The notes under the pieces were generated by a model. The model was given only the letters and a program-made list of their open reading frames with translations. It did no database searches and was not told the origin of the DNA. The position numbers were made by a program, and so were the translations under genes. A DNA stretch of 64,000 bases, taken from contig JAKNDB010000098.1 in the NCBI GenBank assembly GCA_024305405.1, positions 1,639,501 through 1,703,500 of the forward strand, given 5' to 3'. The number at the start of each line of letters is the position of its first letter. Position 1 is the stretch's first letter. Source of the DNA: Dirofilaria immitis. Lineage: Eukaryota > Nematoda > Chromadorea > Rhabditida > Onchocercidae. This document shows positions 63,941 to 64,000 of this stretch, piece after piece.

Positions 63941-64000
63941 ATAAAGATCAGTCCTATTTTTTCTTAAATAAAACTGATCAAGAAGAATAATAAATTGATA

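Noticed and set aside
1..64000. tRNA, rRNA or CRISPR-like arrays
   Set aside because: None could be recognised by eye; the regular arrays are minisatellites without unique spacers. A covariance-model search would be needed to exclude tRNAs.

Overview
This is AT-rich (very roughly three-quarters A+T), intron-rich eukaryotic DNA from a nematode, most likely a filarial or other spirurid worm. The nematode call rests on protein similarity to worm and animal families, short introns with GTAAGT-type donors and TTTTCAG/TTTTAG acceptors, 3' splice sites abutting start codons (as expected for spliced-leader trans-splicing), and a run of the nematode telomere unit TTAGGC. 'Filarial' is an inference from base composition and gene style, not a proof.

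Layout. 747-2892 (-): TFIIF alpha (RAP74), running towards the left edge. 3495-5275 (-): SCO1 copper chaperone. 6580-9202 (+): OSTM1, the ClC-7 beta subunit. 10282-10911 (+): UQCRH, the complex III hinge protein. 13428-16345 (-): unknown secreted protein. 18327-19037: candidate piggyBac-like MITE with TTAA flanks. 20810-22326 (-): unknown single-pass membrane protein. 25776-29004 (+): divergent tetraspanin whose TM4 exon has been tandemly copied. 30717-35343 (-): Apollo/SNM1B-like metallo-beta-lactamase protein with a degenerate HxHxDH motif. 36347-36387: interstitial telomeric repeat. 37361-50034 (+): 28-exon ASK1/NSY-1 MAP3K. 52281-58436 (-): PPM/PP2C-like protein of at least 836 aa. 58437-64000: repeats only, ending in a 61-bp minisatellite that runs to about 63.94 kb.

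The genes are a mixed chromosomal neighbourhood rather than one pathway: two mitochondrial respiratory-chain genes (SCO1, UQCRH), a general transcription factor, a lysosomal membrane protein, a stress-kinase cascade head and a phosphatase-like protein. SCO1 and TFIIF alpha lie head-to-tail 602 bp apart, and both have a 3' splice site directly at the ATG.

A strong technical theme runs through the window. About fifteen otherwise well-formed exons are one base out of phase (one of them twice), nearly always in a short mononucleotide run and mostly as a missing base. TFIIF alpha, UQCRH and most ASK1 and PPM exons are intact. This looks like consensus indel error in the assembly rather than real gene decay. 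It explains why many of these genes look broken in naive translation. Exon coordinates below were derived by hand from splice signals and phase bookkeeping.
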